A stretch of DNA of 64,000 bases from assembly GCA_036925085.1 (NCBI GenBank), contig JAUPFP010000133.1, positions 62,001-126,000 of the forward strand, in the 5' to 3' direction. The stretch comes from Brachycybe producta. Lineage: Eukaryota; Arthropoda; Diplopoda; Playtdesmida; Andrognathidae. Shown here one piece after another: positions 50,040 through 61,798 of this stretch. The notes beneath the pieces were generated by a model that saw only the letters and a program-made list of their open reading frames with translations, did no database searches and was not told where the DNA came from. Position 1 is the first letter of the stretch. Each line of letters starts with the position of its first letter. A program made the translations under genes and the position numbers.

Positions 50040-50865
50040 TGTAACGTTCCCGTATTTTTACGGCCCACAGAGAGATCTTTGGTGGCCATTTGAAAGTGTC
50101 GAATGAACGTTGATGCTCAAGTCTTTCAGTCTATTGGCACCTGTGTTGTATACTTGAACACCAGGGACACAAGGATCGGTACCTCAGGAGTCCAGTGGTA
50201 GAAAATACTACTGTTGAATCGGCTTACAAGTGGCTGCTGGTGACTTCTTCTGTCTGTCGAATCATTCGGTCAAGTGGCGGCTGTAATTCAAAGTCCCACG
50301 TCCCAAAAATAAACAGAGTCCACACATTGATTGATATATAAGATAATGTTCTCTTTATTGACAAAGACAGCGACTCACTGTGGATTGAGAAGAGAGCATG
50401 AACTAGGTGATTCTACGTTGGTATCAATCTCTAGTCTCCTCAATCCACACGGTCCTGTTTATATACCCAAATTAACAAAACAAACATATGATCGGCAAAC
50501 AAAGGCTCCAGGTGTGTCCAAGTCTCTTGGACACAACCAGGACCTAAAATAACTATAAAAATATAACAATACCATCTATAAGATGTAAAATAAATTAATA
50601 CAATAAAGAAGGATATTCTTCTATCCTCTTATACATTTTCATAAGATTCTCACTGGCCAAGAGTTCTGCATCGTCGATTTCTCTAGGATACGTCCTATTA
50701 AAATCGCCGATGCAGATCTCTTGTCCGTTCTTCTCATCCTGGTGGGCAGGGAGGTATCATCTTGATAACCTCCCGGCCACCCCCAAGCATGAAATGAGAA
50801 TCTGCCAATGAAATTCCTTACATTATACAGGGTGATCTAAAACACGAATACCGCAATTCGTTACA
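50040..50865. mobile_element. Solo LTR A (TGTAACG...CGTTACA)
   Basis: This 826-bp segment begins TGTAACGTTCCCG, ends GCAATTCGTTACA, and is flanked by ATAT on both sides (50036-50039, 50866-50869). TG...CA ends with a short inverted repeat and 4-bp target duplications are typical of Gypsy-type LTRs. ACGGCCCACA and GATCTTTGG near its start recur in LTR B. No internal gag-pol region is present, so it is a recombined solo LTR. Confidence 0.72.
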
Positions 50866-51449
50866 ATATACAGTATGTAGAACTTAAACACGATTTTAGC
50901 AAAATAATGACATATGAAACAAACACAGTTGTGTTCCTTTAAATGTGAATGTAAACACAGATCTCAACTAAAACATGCACACATGTGCAGGTATAACTCA
51001 GGCAAGAACAAACACAATCTTAAAAATGCTGAAAATTAAAAGTAATAGTTAGTGCGTCGAAGTTCGAAAAGAGAAATTGTAAATTGCAACCTAAAAGAAT
51101 CTATAGTGTATTTCATTATCTATTTTTCTGCTTGAGAAAGCACAATTTTTCAATAATAATTACAATAATTAATTCATCAGCAAGTTTTTTTCTTTCTTAA
51201 GTTACAGCGAGACTTCAATAAGTTCTGTTTGTAACTCGGGAATAACAGATTATTAATTTTAAATAAAATTTAGTTTTTACCTTACAAATTAGTTAAATCA
51301 TTAACTAACAAAGGAAAAATTAATAATAATCATTCTGAATTATTGTATTAATTTGTCATAATTAGTTTAATAGATTTATAAAGAAAATTCACAAAGATCT
51401 CACAGTGTGAAATCAGAGTGAGAGAATCATAAGGTTGAAACCCAGAAGT

Positions 51450-51620
51450 GACTTTTGTAAGGTTAATTGCGGTTAGGTTAATTGCGGAAGTGTCGTCTCA
51501 AGGTTGTCGTGTTTCCATAGAAAATACATTGCGACGATAGCCCCGCTACCTTCGACTTCTTTTTGTAGCCAAAAAGTCTTTCAAAAGTCGAATGTGTGCG
51601 AAGGGCCTTCTTACACATGA
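51450..51620. repeat. Dispersed repeat shared with 62700-62880
   Basis: ATAGAAAATACATTGCGACG ... AGCCCCGCTACCTTCG ... CTTTTTGTAGCCAAAAAGT resembles TATAAATAATACATTGCAAA ... AGCCCAACGACCTTCG ... CATTTTGCAGTCGAAAAGT in the last intron. Family unknown. Confidence 0.45.
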
Positions 51621-53199
51621 AAACAGAAAATCAAAAACAAGCGCAAAATGCATCATTCATTTCTTTTATTTCAGGCTTTTTGTGGCCCTGAAGCATTTCT
51701 TTAAGCGAAATATTCTCATTTTATTATATTTTCTTTTCTATGCATTTTTTTCTTAAATTCAATAGATAAATGTTTCTTCTTTTTTTGTATTTCGTTTTTT
51801 TTTTGTTCATTTTGTGAATGTGATTTGTTTTCTACAGCATTTTGTTTCTTTCTTTTTTTCCATATTTTCTTAAGATTTCGTTTTAGAAAGTAGAAACATT
51901 CAAGGTAGTCAACGTGCACACACAAATACACCGATGATGACAAATTATCGATAATCTGAGTACGCAGTGATTGCCTTTGTAAAGGGGCATATAGTCGACT
52001 ACGGTGTGTTATCTTTAAAGAAAAATATTATCAACACATCACGTACTTGTAAAACACTTTTCAATGTTAAAATATTAATGTACATTTAGATGCTAAAGAA
52101 AAACAAGGAGATTCTTCTCTCCATCATCAGTCTTTTTTTTCCTAGTCATGACAAGTGCTAATAGAAAGAGGCTAAATTCTATGATCTATTGTCTTCTACT
52201 TTTATTTTTGTAATAAAAAATGAAAGGGGATCAAAAAGAAAATACAAAATACGGTGGGTGGGGGGAAAACATTTTTAGATTATTGAATAATTTATGAGAG
52301 ACATTTTAACTGAACGAGGCTATAATGGCTACTTTTATTGTCAGTTGGATAGTTTTTTTAACTGATTGAAATTATATGGTAATAAAAAGTGTGTGGTAAA
52401 CGGTTTTCTTTATCCGTTGATGAGATAACCTAATGATAGAAATAGGCTCCCAATTTCAGAAGAAAACGTGGCGCTTGAACATCAGAAAAACCCTCTTAGT
52501 AGGGTTTCAATGAAAAAAAATTCTGTTTTACTGAGCATACTTGAAAACAGGACTTTATCTACTCGGGTTCAGAGGATTCATGTTGAAGATTGAAGTGCTT
52601 TTTTCCTTCTTCATTCTAGACCAAATTGTAATTTTTTAGTGTTTACTTTTGACCTTAAGGCAATTTAACTAAACAAAATTATATAGTTAACGTTAAAAAG
52701 TAAATTTTAACTTTTTTGATAAACAAATTTTATAAAAAAAAATACGAATTTATTAGAAAATTGTGAATAAATAGATTAAAAATACAGCCATGATAAAGAC
52801 TAAACTTTTTATGGCATGTTTTGAATTTGACATAAAAAAACAATTGTTTGTAAAGTTACCTTTATGAAAATGCTTTTAAGCTTTGTGCTGTAAAGTTGAG
52901 TTGCTGAACCTCATAATAGAAAAGAATTTACAGACATAGAACTCTTCTATGTCTACTTGGTTTTGCTATTTTCTTTTCAAATAGGAAGCCTACATAAACA
53001 CATTCTTAACATTCTGACCTTTACACTAAAGATCACCATATTCAATTTAATTGAATTTTAGGGACGTCATGTCCGCATGCTTCCGGATACTACTTTTCTG
53101 TTTTCTTTAGAGATAACAGCTTTTCCTTTCGTTTACGAATGCACCCAAAAAATGACACTGTTCAAACTTCAAACAATAACAGCTACAATGGGATTGCAA

Positions 53200-53370
53200 G
53201 CAGGCTTTGGGACATTTATTTAATCCTGCCTACAAATGACACTACTAGTAAACTTTGGTGGTAGTTTTCTATTCACTTCCACTTGGTGGCGTACAATCAA
53301 GTTAACTTTGCTCCACAAAATAATATAATTTGCAGGCTACAAATGGGTGACCAAATTTAAGATTTAACAT
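53200..53370 (-). repeat. Dispersed repeat related to 15096-15200
   Basis: Read on the minus strand, TTTGTAGCCTGCAAATTAT and CAAAGTTAACTTGATTGTACGCCACC match TATGTAGCCTACACATTAT and CAAAGTTAACTTGATAATACGCCACC in the 14978-15629 element. It is probably a decayed second copy of that family. Its ends are not clear. Confidence 0.5.
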
Positions 53371-54009
53371 TGAATTCTGTCTAGCCTGTCTTCTGTTTTC
53401 CAAGAACGTTTTTACATAAATCATGTCTGCTGCTTTGGCTTTGTGTAGGCCCTCTGAACTATGCATAACAGTCTTTGAATTTCTTAAAATATGCTTTTAA
53501 AAGTACGTTTACATTGTTAACGTATGTTAGCAAATTTAGTTGCGAAATTTTCTAGGTGAACCTACTTAACTGTGACAGTGTTCTTGCACTTGTTTCATAT
53601 TTTGTTGAGCACTACATTAATTCGGATTATAACAAAATGCACGTGTGATTTATTAAGGTGCTCTAACTTACAAAGAATATCTGCTTGCATATACATACGT
53701 ATATGTATGTGTATGCATCAATCAGCTCCCTATTTCATTATTTTTATCATTGCAGATTTTCTCATGTGTAATTGGCTTTTCTTAATATATACAGTACATT
53801 ATTATAGAACGCACTGATTTTTATTTTCTGCCATTCTTGTGCTTCTTTTTGTGTCTTTATTGTTGTTCTCTCAGTTTCTTTGTAATTTCTCTCTTGTTCT
53901 TTCATCCATAATGGTTTCTTTCACCGCATGCCATAATTGGATTTGATTTATTGTAACTTTTAAGAGGAAATGTCCACTAAATCTTTTTGATTACTTTTAC
54001 AGACATAAA

Positions 54010-54310
54010 CTCACTCACAAGAGACCCACATAGACACAGAAACATTGAGTAAGATGATAGAGTGACAGCACAAATAGAGTGAGCGCACACGCACGCACGC
54101 ACAAGCAGACACACGTACAAGCGTACACTCCATAAGAACGTGTATGCACGCACTGTGACGCGCACAAACTTGCGTACAAACAAGTGTAGATACAGAATAC
54201 ATTTTATATGGGGTACGTACACACACAAGGTGAGAACAAATGCCGTACAAATGCAAACCACACGACTGAGAACGCGCAGACAAACATTGAATTACGAGCA
54301 CATACATAAT
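54010..54310. repeat. CA/CG-rich interrupted repeat
   Basis: Interrupted GCACAC/CACACG words, including a (GCAC)n core near 54085-54102. Composition-driven open frames occur on both strands. Confidence 0.65.
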
Positions 54311-54558
54311 GGCCACGAAGTTCCTGATAGCTGTTTTAGGTCTTGTTAGGCTGAGTTGAAAAAAATATGTTCACCAGTTATTAATTTCGAATCTCAAACC
54401 AGCGATCCAGGGACATCTGCTTTAATTAAATCCAACCGTGAACATGGAAGAAAATATCCAGAAGAACAATGGGAAAATTAAACCATGTACAGAGAATGTA
54501 AACGATCAGCGGGACTTACAATTGTTAGTAAGTTTTCATTCTACAGAGTGGATACAGA

Positions 54559-54930
54559 CAGGCCCGGACTGGGCCACAGGGAAATGGGGAATTTCCCGGT
54601 GCGCCCCCCATCAAAATACATGTACAAGCGATTGAATTTTTTAAATTTTGCAAATCATGGCACGACAATTACTTGGAATAGGTAATAAATGATTTTGGCA
54701 GAATAAATGTTTTCCAAAGATTAAAATGAGCGCCCCTAATTGTAAATTTCAGGTAAAAACAACAAATTTGCAATTATTTTCAATGAAATTTTGGATTTTA
54801 ATATTCAAATCCTCAAATGCAGTGGGCAAATGCACCCTTTTTGATACACCCAATCAGAAACGTGGTCCCACTTTACAAATGTTTATATACCGGCAGCAGG
54901 TTAGCAGTTTAGAAGCCCAGTCCGGGCCTG
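54559..54930. mobile_element. hAT-type MITE with perfect 8-bp target duplication
   Basis: CAGGCCCGGACTGGGCC and its complement ending CCCAGTCCGGGCCTG bound 372 bp. GATACAGA lies directly outside both ends (54551-54558 and 54931-54938). Both features are diagnostic for hAT elements, and the end sequence is a common hAT type. The interior has no transposase. Confidence 0.88.
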
Positions 54931-55363
54931 GATACAGATTTAGCAAGAAAAGCAACACGCACGCACACACTCTTAGGCCAACTTTTCACAAATCACTCTG
55001 TGGCGCCACATAAACTGTGTTCGTTATTAGCAGACTGATGATTCCGTATTGGGGTGTTCATACGAGCTACCGTGAGTTTGGCAATGAAATTTGGCAATCT
55101 GGCCGCAATTAGTGACTGTTTTGTCAGTGATTATCAAGGTTATGCCAGTAGCACAGAAATAGACAGCAGACCAGTGGCTCTCTGTGTGAAGCAATTATTG
55201 TCAACTATTTTATGGCACCACAAAGTAGCGCCACAAACTGGTCCGTATGATTCGGGTTTTACCAACATTGAATACAACAATATAAGCAGACACAAAAGGA
55301 GAACACGTGCACTTTACAGTATTTGTGTTAAATTCTCTTGAATCTATAAAGTAAGTTAGAAAG

Positions 55364-56158
55364 TGTGACGTAACTGGCCCTTTGGCACCGCCGTTTCTCG
55401 AACTTTGTTGCCGTTGTTCCCTTTAAATCGGTGGTGCTGGGGTCGACTCTGTTGTCGACTGCTGCGGGCCAGCCTCTGTTGTACCTCTGGGGGTTGGGTT
55501 CACCGGGCGCGACATTTACTTGCCTTGCCTGGTACGGCCCACAAAGATCTTTGGATATAGGGCGTGACGATGCCGAAGGTACTCTAGTCCTTTTTGTTGA
55601 GTTGCTGGAGGCTCCAGGCAGAGGGACTCAGGCTGTGTCTGAGTGCCTTCTGCTCGATACTCCTCTATTTTAGGAGTACAGAAACCCAATATAGTTCGAA
55701 TACACAACACTTACACAGGTTTATGTATAATAAAATGTATTTTTACTAACTCTTTGTTACATTACTGTTAACACTCTTTACATTATTATTTCACTCTAAG
55801 TCATGCTTAACTCTCTAGAACTGACTGTCTAGAACCGAACTGGTCTGTTCTAACTCTGACTGTCCTCACACTCAAGTCTCAAGCTCACTTGTCTGGTCTC
55901 CTGGGAGGGGCAACTGTCACCTCAGGGCTTAATGATTGACCAACTGGGCCAATCATTGCCCTGGGCCGGGGATACTAAATCATAAGGAGAAATATTTGTG
56001 GGACCTATTCCCAATTTTTTCACGGTCGGACTTGGTTCCACGAATTCTCTAGAATTCGGGCCACCCAAGTCCGAACATCTGTGCACCAAGGGGTGCCATA
56101 CTGTCAAGACTGAATTTTGGCTTGAGTGTTTCACCTTCTGTTTCTACAGGGTGTCACA
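55364..56158. mobile_element. Solo LTR B (TGTGACG...TGTCACA)
   Basis: This 795-bp segment begins TGTGACGTAACTGG, ends GGGTGTCACA, and is flanked by AAAG on both sides (55360-55363, 56159-56162). Its block TACGGCCCACAAAGATCTTTGG is close to one in LTR A, so the two belong to one family with diverged bodies. It is GC-richer than the surrounding intron. A frame of about 80 codons at 55431-55673 is a by-product of this composition. Confidence 0.72.
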
Positions 56159-56906
56159 AAAGGAATTTCTATCTATAAACTCTTTCCAAAGTTTTCATTT
56201 TTTTTTTACAAATATTTTTATCTTTTCGTTTTCTAGAGAGTTAAGTGATGGGTCAGTTCATAACTGACATAAAAAATTTAGACATATATGTACTAGTTTT
56301 GTTTGAAAAAGATTTTCAGACCATTTTTCTTAACTTTTTTTTTGTTGCCATTTTCTGATCGATAACACTTAACCTAAATGTACATTTTTTGTTGTTGTAG
56401 CTTTTTGTTTGTTTATTTATCTACAGATACATTATTTTTTTAATATATTTTCTGTTATTTTTTAAGACTCAACTAATTGAAACTTCGTGTTGTCCGTTGT
56501 TAGAAAGAAGAAGAAAAAAAAGCGCTAACAAGAAAAATATCTAAAGAAAAAAAAACTAATGCATTTAGATGAAGGTTGTAATGAAAGTTGACGTTAAAAT
56601 ATGGAATTATTGATTTTTATGATAATATATGGTAGAGGTACAAATTTCGTTCATTAGTTTTTGCGAAAAGAAAATCCTAATTTCTTTTTTTTTATCATGA
56701 ATAAATTAGTAGAAGCAATTTCAGTATGAAAATTGATATGCAAATTTACAGATGGAGTTTGTTTCTTTAATACTTATAAAAATTTGAAGATTTCAAACTG
56801 ATAACGGTGAGAGTTGGGTTCTGAAATGTGGGTATGATCACTTGAAATTGTCTAATGTTGGGGAGGCGTTGAAATTTGGCAGTAAACTTTAGGAGGCGAC
56901 TGGTTA

Positions 56907-57331
56907 GGGCCCGATGTACACATCCGTTTTTTTAGACGTGCGGTACCACTGTGGCGCCGAACCGTTATAACCGCAATATGCAATATACATATATTACACA
57001 ACACGATTGAAATGACGCATACAAATAAATAAAGGCGTTACGGGTTAATACACGATAGATATAGGATAATTTCACACGTGACCAATAAAAGGTTCTATAT
57101 CCAACTAACTGTTCATAATTTGATCCCGCCATTTCACGTTTTACAGCGAAAAAACGGGATGTGGCCACTGATCAACATATGATCAACATACTGAGACACC
57201 GGAGTTGCGTGTACGGCATTGGGGTATCTACGGCACAAAATGCACGCAAGGTGGGTGCACGGTGTCGCAGCATCGCCGGAGGTATGTGTGCAGTGCCACG
57301 TCTAAAAAAAACAGATGTAGGCATCGGGCCC
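56907..57331. mobile_element. 425-bp terminal-inverted-repeat element (GGGCCCGATG ends)
   Basis: GGGCCCGATGTACACATC and its near-complement GATGTAGGCATCGGGCCC are extended by TTTTTTTAGACGTG/CACGTCTAAAAAAA. TA is directly outside each end; TTA and TAA also read symmetrically, so the superfamily (Tc1/mariner or Harbinger) is open. The inner part is CG-rich compared with the region and has no coding capacity. The MITE at 57342 starts 10 bp after it. Confidence 0.68.
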
Positions 57332-57341
57332 TAAGATGGTT

Positions 57342-57605
57342 TTTGAAACAGCTGGTTTTAGAACTCTTGATTATTCTGTTTTTCAGAAACAAAATTAAGA
57401 GAAACTAAAAAGTGTTTTATAAACTAGAAGGGAAGCTCAAACATTTAATGATATTTGCATGTTGATATTTTGCAAATTAAACTTTTTATAAACAAAAACT
57501 AAAACATATTTTCTGTTAAAGTTGCTTCATTTTCACTTATATAAGAAGTTATTTTGAAAGATATTAACATAGAAATACTCTTAAGTGATTAAGCTCCCCT
57601 TCTAC
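57342..57605. mobile_element. MITE of the ACTAGAAGGGTAGCTC family, copy 3
   Basis: The left portion matches copy 2 (AACAGCTGGTTTTAGAACTC, TTTTTCAGAAACAAAATTAAG, then AACTAGAAGGGAAGCTC). The right arm ends TTAAGTGATTAAGCTCCCCTTCTA. A tail-like segment with AAACGTTTACATATTGAAACC at 58560-58600 resembles the sequence outside copy 2's right arm, so this insertion may be interrupted. Confidence 0.55.
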
Positions 57606-60600
57606 GTGTATATGGTAGCTGTAGAAAATGGTATATATTTCATGGATACATTAGACGCCATTTTGGTGTCCCCAGTGAATCTTGTGCTAATTCTAATGTC
57701 TTTAATGTGTTTTCGTTTAATTTTCTTGATATTTCAAAGAACGAAATCTCGATTTGTGTTTAAAATTGGATATAAAAGTAATTGTCGTTATAATATAAAT
57801 AAAATCATAATTATTTATTTATTCAATTTTAATTTTTAATTTTTGTTAATCAGTAATTATATGATATCTTAGTTTTGCGTATTCTTAGTGATTTCTAATT
57901 GCGAGTGCTAAACTCATCTACTTTTGATAAGAAGCTTCTTGTAAAAGTTGATGAGATAAGCACTAGATTTGACTATCTTACAGTTAGCAATCATTACGAA
58001 TACAACCCTAATTATAAACAAGCACTCTAATTAGTACTGAAATAAAAACGTTAAAAGGATGAATTTAATGATTAAAGTAATAAATGGGAGAATCAACTTG
58101 GAAGTATCTTGGGATTGTAACAATACCTCCGCCTACTCCTACATACAGAGACTCTTATAGCCATGACAACTAACTGTATTCTCTCTATGGTAAGACCTGC
58201 TTATAGCCGAGTGTACAACTAACTCTTTGCTTAAATTATAGTCATTTTCGTTTCATGCAAATTGCAAGGACGGATTTAACTGGTCCTTGATTGTTGTTTC
58301 TTGCTGAATAAAACAAATAAAATGAAAGTTTTGTTAAATTCAGGTATTTTCAAATTTCTACAAAATGTTAAAAACTCGGTGCCCTCATTAAAGAAAAAGT
58401 CATTCAATTGTGATAGTCATACCTTATGATGTCACTCTTTTCTGCGCCATTATTTTATGACTGGTACACTAGTCAATGGAAGTAATATGACAATAATTGT
58501 CATAATAATATTTTTCACCTTCATTTTATACTTGAAAGACAGAAGAAGATCAGAGTCCGAGAAACGTTTACATATTGAAACCACTTTAATAAACGCAGTA
58601 GATGGCTTTGAGTTATGAGAACTGGTCTAAATTCCTAAAATAGTTGCCTACATATTGAAAAAGGTTGCTTTATTATTTGACCCTTGTATAGTTAATTGTC
58701 ATTCACATTTCTGTCGGACTCATAATTATTAGAAAGTCTTCTTCGTAAGGTCGTTTTCAGGAATGATAAATACAAGTCGACTGCAAATGTCTGGGGAATT
58801 TTCTCTTTTATAAAGATTGTCGTGAATGTGATTGTTCTTGGCTGTGTGTTTGACTTTTGCAAGACTAAATTTTCTATACACCAACATGAGTTTCATGATC
58901 GTGACCAGTTTATATGCTGTTTACGTTCCATGTTCAAATTCATTTAGCTAAATTGGTTTGAGAGGTTGTCTTTTACTTTAATAGACAGAAAATAGCTCGG
59001 ATAAGTTGATAATGCATATACACAGTGCTCTCATGTACACATAATACATTCTGCCACACACAATTGAGGCATTTTATAAGTTGCCATTGCAAAATATGCA
59101 TATATATGACAACTGAATAGTTATTTTACATATCGGAAGCAACACGAAGAAATTGAGCGTGTGGTGAACTGAGTTAAAGCATTTCTATTAGTTGAACAAT
59201 GTAATGTTACTGCATGTAAGAGAAACGAAATTCGATAGGACAGCACAAACGTGGCCTACCTGTTCACTGCAACGATTTACTTTATAATGTTAGGTCATTT
59301 GATTTGAGAAAACCACTATATTCCTACCTAACCCTTTAAATAAACCATAAATTTCTGTTTCTCGTCAATGTTTGCATTGAAATGATGTTATCTGCAGATA
59401 AAGTAATAGTTAAATCTACAATGAAAACCAAACCAAACTGAATAACCGCTTAAATTGGCACTTAATCAGTTTGGTGTTACTTCTTCTTGAGTGACCGAAG
59501 GCTTTATTATAAGAAGGAGTAACTGTGTTTAACTTTAGGTTCGGGATTTTGGCCAATGAAGACCATTTAAGACATACTCACAATGATTTCACAATTTAAT
59601 AAAAAATGTTTTTAATGAATCAATGTTAGGGTATACATGATTTAGTCCCCAGCCTTAATATGAATATAATAATAATACACAATGTAAAAGGTTCTAAAAG
59701 TTTCAATAAAAATACATAAAGTAATTGAAAAAGCAAATAAGAAAAAGAAAAAGGAAAATAAGAAAAACCAGATTTCACAGCTTACATTAAGATTTCCATG
59801 TTGAAGTTAATATGCCTTTAAATTGCAAATGCTTTTCTAAGTTTCCTCCAACACAACTGAACACAGTGGTTTTTCGGTTAGGTTGTGTTACAGACCAGTG
59901 TAACTGTGAAAATAAACACATAGGCTTATATCCTAGGTTTGTTTACAGCCACTGAAGGCAGCACAACTAAACACAGTGGTATTCCACGGTTTGGTTTGTG
60001 TAGGAATGACCAGATGACATCAACAATCTTAGGCATACCAACCTAGCAGAGCTTCAGTGGTTTCCTTTGGATGTGATGGCAAAAGCCAAAATCCCAGTGA
60101 AAGTTAAGTTCAAACTTTAGCTTATTTATACCATTTTCACTTTCATTGGAACCCACTGCTCTACTGCTGATTGGTTTATTTTATTGTGTGAGGTGAATAT
60201 TAAGTATTAAAGAATAAAAACAAATGTATTTTGGTCTCTAGTCCTATTTTTCATAAGCAGGACCAGTGGAACAAGTTGGGCGTTTTTTATAATGAATTTT
60301 GGGGGGTGGGTGACTTTTTATTTAGTTCCCTTTAATGTGTACAGACCCCCTTTTGATGTGTGTCTGGCTATTTTGGTCAGACATACATCTATCTTTGTTC
60401 TACTGTCCTCTTATGTTGGTAGGGCATTAAAAAGAGGGGAGACTTAAGCCTAACAAAACAAACTACAAAAAAAAAGATAAAATACTAAAAAACCCACCAC
60501 CACATCTTATTGAAAAAAACTTAAAAAAGTTTTTTGTACATAAAAAACAACATACTTCTTCTCCACCACCCTCTTATTGTAAAATATGTCTGTCCTTTTT

Positions 60601-60918
60601 TTTTTTTTTGTTATAGGCCTTTTTCATAATTGAAAAGACAATTTAAAAAAGAAACATTATTAAATGTAATGTTGTTAGAAAAATACATGTTATATGTTTT
60701 TAGCATGTAACATTGGTGACTTGTTTTATTTGGCGCGTAATCAATGATGTAGGAATAGGCTTGGGCGTTGGGTTTGGGTCATACTGTATATTTGCATTCA
60801 CATAAAAAGTAGAAACGTACAGAAAATAATTTTGGTATTTTTTTCAAATCTACCATTTAAAAAAAGGAATGTATGAAATTTAATGTATTGTTTATTTGTT
60901 TTTTTTCCACACGTATAG
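57606..60918. other. Right part of long intron, no recognised feature
   Basis: A/T-rich. Two imperfect copies of CAACTGAACACAGTGGTxTT-type sequence lie near 59852 and 59967. No other repeat boundary is supportable. Confidence 0.5.
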
Positions 60919-61128
60919 ATCCTTGCGAGGGTGTCCTTTGCTCTTCTCTACAAGTATGCCAACTGGACGAGAATCGAAACCCAGTCTGTCGCTGCAACGG
61001 AGTTTGCACCATGGATTTCCGACCTGTTTGTGGATCGGACGGAAAGACCTACAGCAACGAGTGTGTGATGAGGGTGGAGGCATGCAAGGCAAGAACAAGC
61101 CTTCGTATTATCTACTGGGGAGAATGCA
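60919..61128 (+). CDS. AGRN: Agrin exon, follistatin/Kazal module 2 (FS2)
   Basis: This exon encodes a complete ten-cysteine follistatin module. It starts DPCEGVLCSSLQVC, has the Kazal core RPVCGSDGKTYSNECVMRVEAC, and ends IIYWGEC. The acceptor AG is at 60917-60918 after a T-rich tract, and the donor GTAAGT starts at 61129. The length is 210 bp (70 codons), phase 1 at both ends, so it joins the FS1 exon in frame (G|AT gives Asp) although that exon is 29 kb upstream. The DPCxGxL start and the ECVM after the core resemble agrin FS2. Intact cysteines and intact splice signals argue for a functional exon rather than a relic. Confidence 0.87.
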
Positions 61129-61219
61129 GTAAGTCATCTCGGAAACACTTCGAGATGTGATCGTTTACGATATAAAAAAAAGATAATAATACGTTTGCTT
61201 ATTATTTATTGCAAAACAG
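61129..61219 (+). other. Agrin intron FS2-FS3 (91 bp)
   Basis: Short phase-1 intron, GTAAGT...ACAG. The sequence is A/T-rich. Confidence 0.83.
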
Positions 61220-61435
61220 AGACAAACCCTTGCGACAGTGTCACATGTTCTAATGGCAAAGTATGTGACATTGATCGTTATGGCATTGCCACCTGTCACT
61301 GTCCTTCCACCTGCGAACTTGTGATGAGACCGGTTTGCGGCAACGATGACGTTACTTACGACAATGAATGCGAAATGAAAAGAGCTGCTTGTGTTAAGGA
61401 GAGAGATATTCACGTACAGTACAGAGGAGTTTGTG
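61220..61435 (+). CDS. AGRN: Agrin exon, follistatin/Kazal module 3 (FS3)
   Basis: This exon encodes the third complete ten-cysteine follistatin module. It opens TNPCDSVTCSNGKVC, continues with the Kazal core MRPVCGNDDVTYDNECEMKRAAC, and closes VQYRGVC. In the core, GSDG is replaced by GNDD, a mild departure from the consensus that leaves the cysteine spacing intact. The acceptor is caaaacag ending at 61219, with a weak polypyrimidine tract, and the donor is GTAAGT from 61436. The length is 216 bp (72 codons), phase 1-1. The junction codon with the previous exon is A|AG (Lys). It lies only 91 bp downstream of the FS2 exon. Confidence 0.87.
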
Positions 61436-61798
61436 GTAAGTTGGAAAAACAGTGAAAACGTTTTAATATGAAAACAGGTAATACGAAAAATTGGATAACA
61501 CGAAATAGATTTTCAGTTCAGTCTCTTATTAAAGAATCACACAAGCTGAATAAAATATCACTGAATTTCGTAAGGCATTTAAAAAGAAGCGCAATATATC
61601 TTTGAATGCAAAGGGACACAGATTTTATTTCGGTTTTTCATTGACTGGTGGTTTTTCAACATGTGTGATTCTTCTCTCAGCACAACCAGTTTTTAACACT
61701 AAATCCGTTTAACACGAAAATATATTTTGCTCCCATGACATATCGTATTTTCTAAACTTCAGATGATTAATATTGTTTTTTTTTGTTTTTTTTTTTAG
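61436..61798 (+). other. Agrin intron FS3-FS4 (363 bp)
   Basis: Phase-1 intron, GTAAGT...TTAG, with a very long T-rich tract before the acceptor (about 61773-61796). No repeat or gene is visible in it. Confidence 0.83.

Larger units (their letters stand above)
31933..60918 (+). other. 29-kb intron between agrin FS1 and FS2 exons
   Basis: The donor GTAAGT at 31933 and an AG acceptor at 60917-60918 bound a phase-1 intron of 28,986 bp. The size contrasts sharply with the 72-363 bp introns that follow. Most recognisable mobile elements on the right half of the window lie inside it: a SINE, four Helitrons, two solo LTRs, hAT-type elements and MITEs. An unrecognised small exon inside it is possible but not visible to me. 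Confidence 0.75.

Noticed and set aside
50331-50552. 73-codon frame
   Set aside because: It lies wholly inside solo LTR A.
55431-55673. 80-codon frame that looks protein-like (GC-richer)
   Set aside because: It sits wholly inside solo LTR B and matches no gag, pol or env feature.
60892-61132. Other frames overlapping the FS2 exon
   Set aside because: They are shadows of the cysteine-patterned FS2 reading frame, which has proper splice sites and phase.
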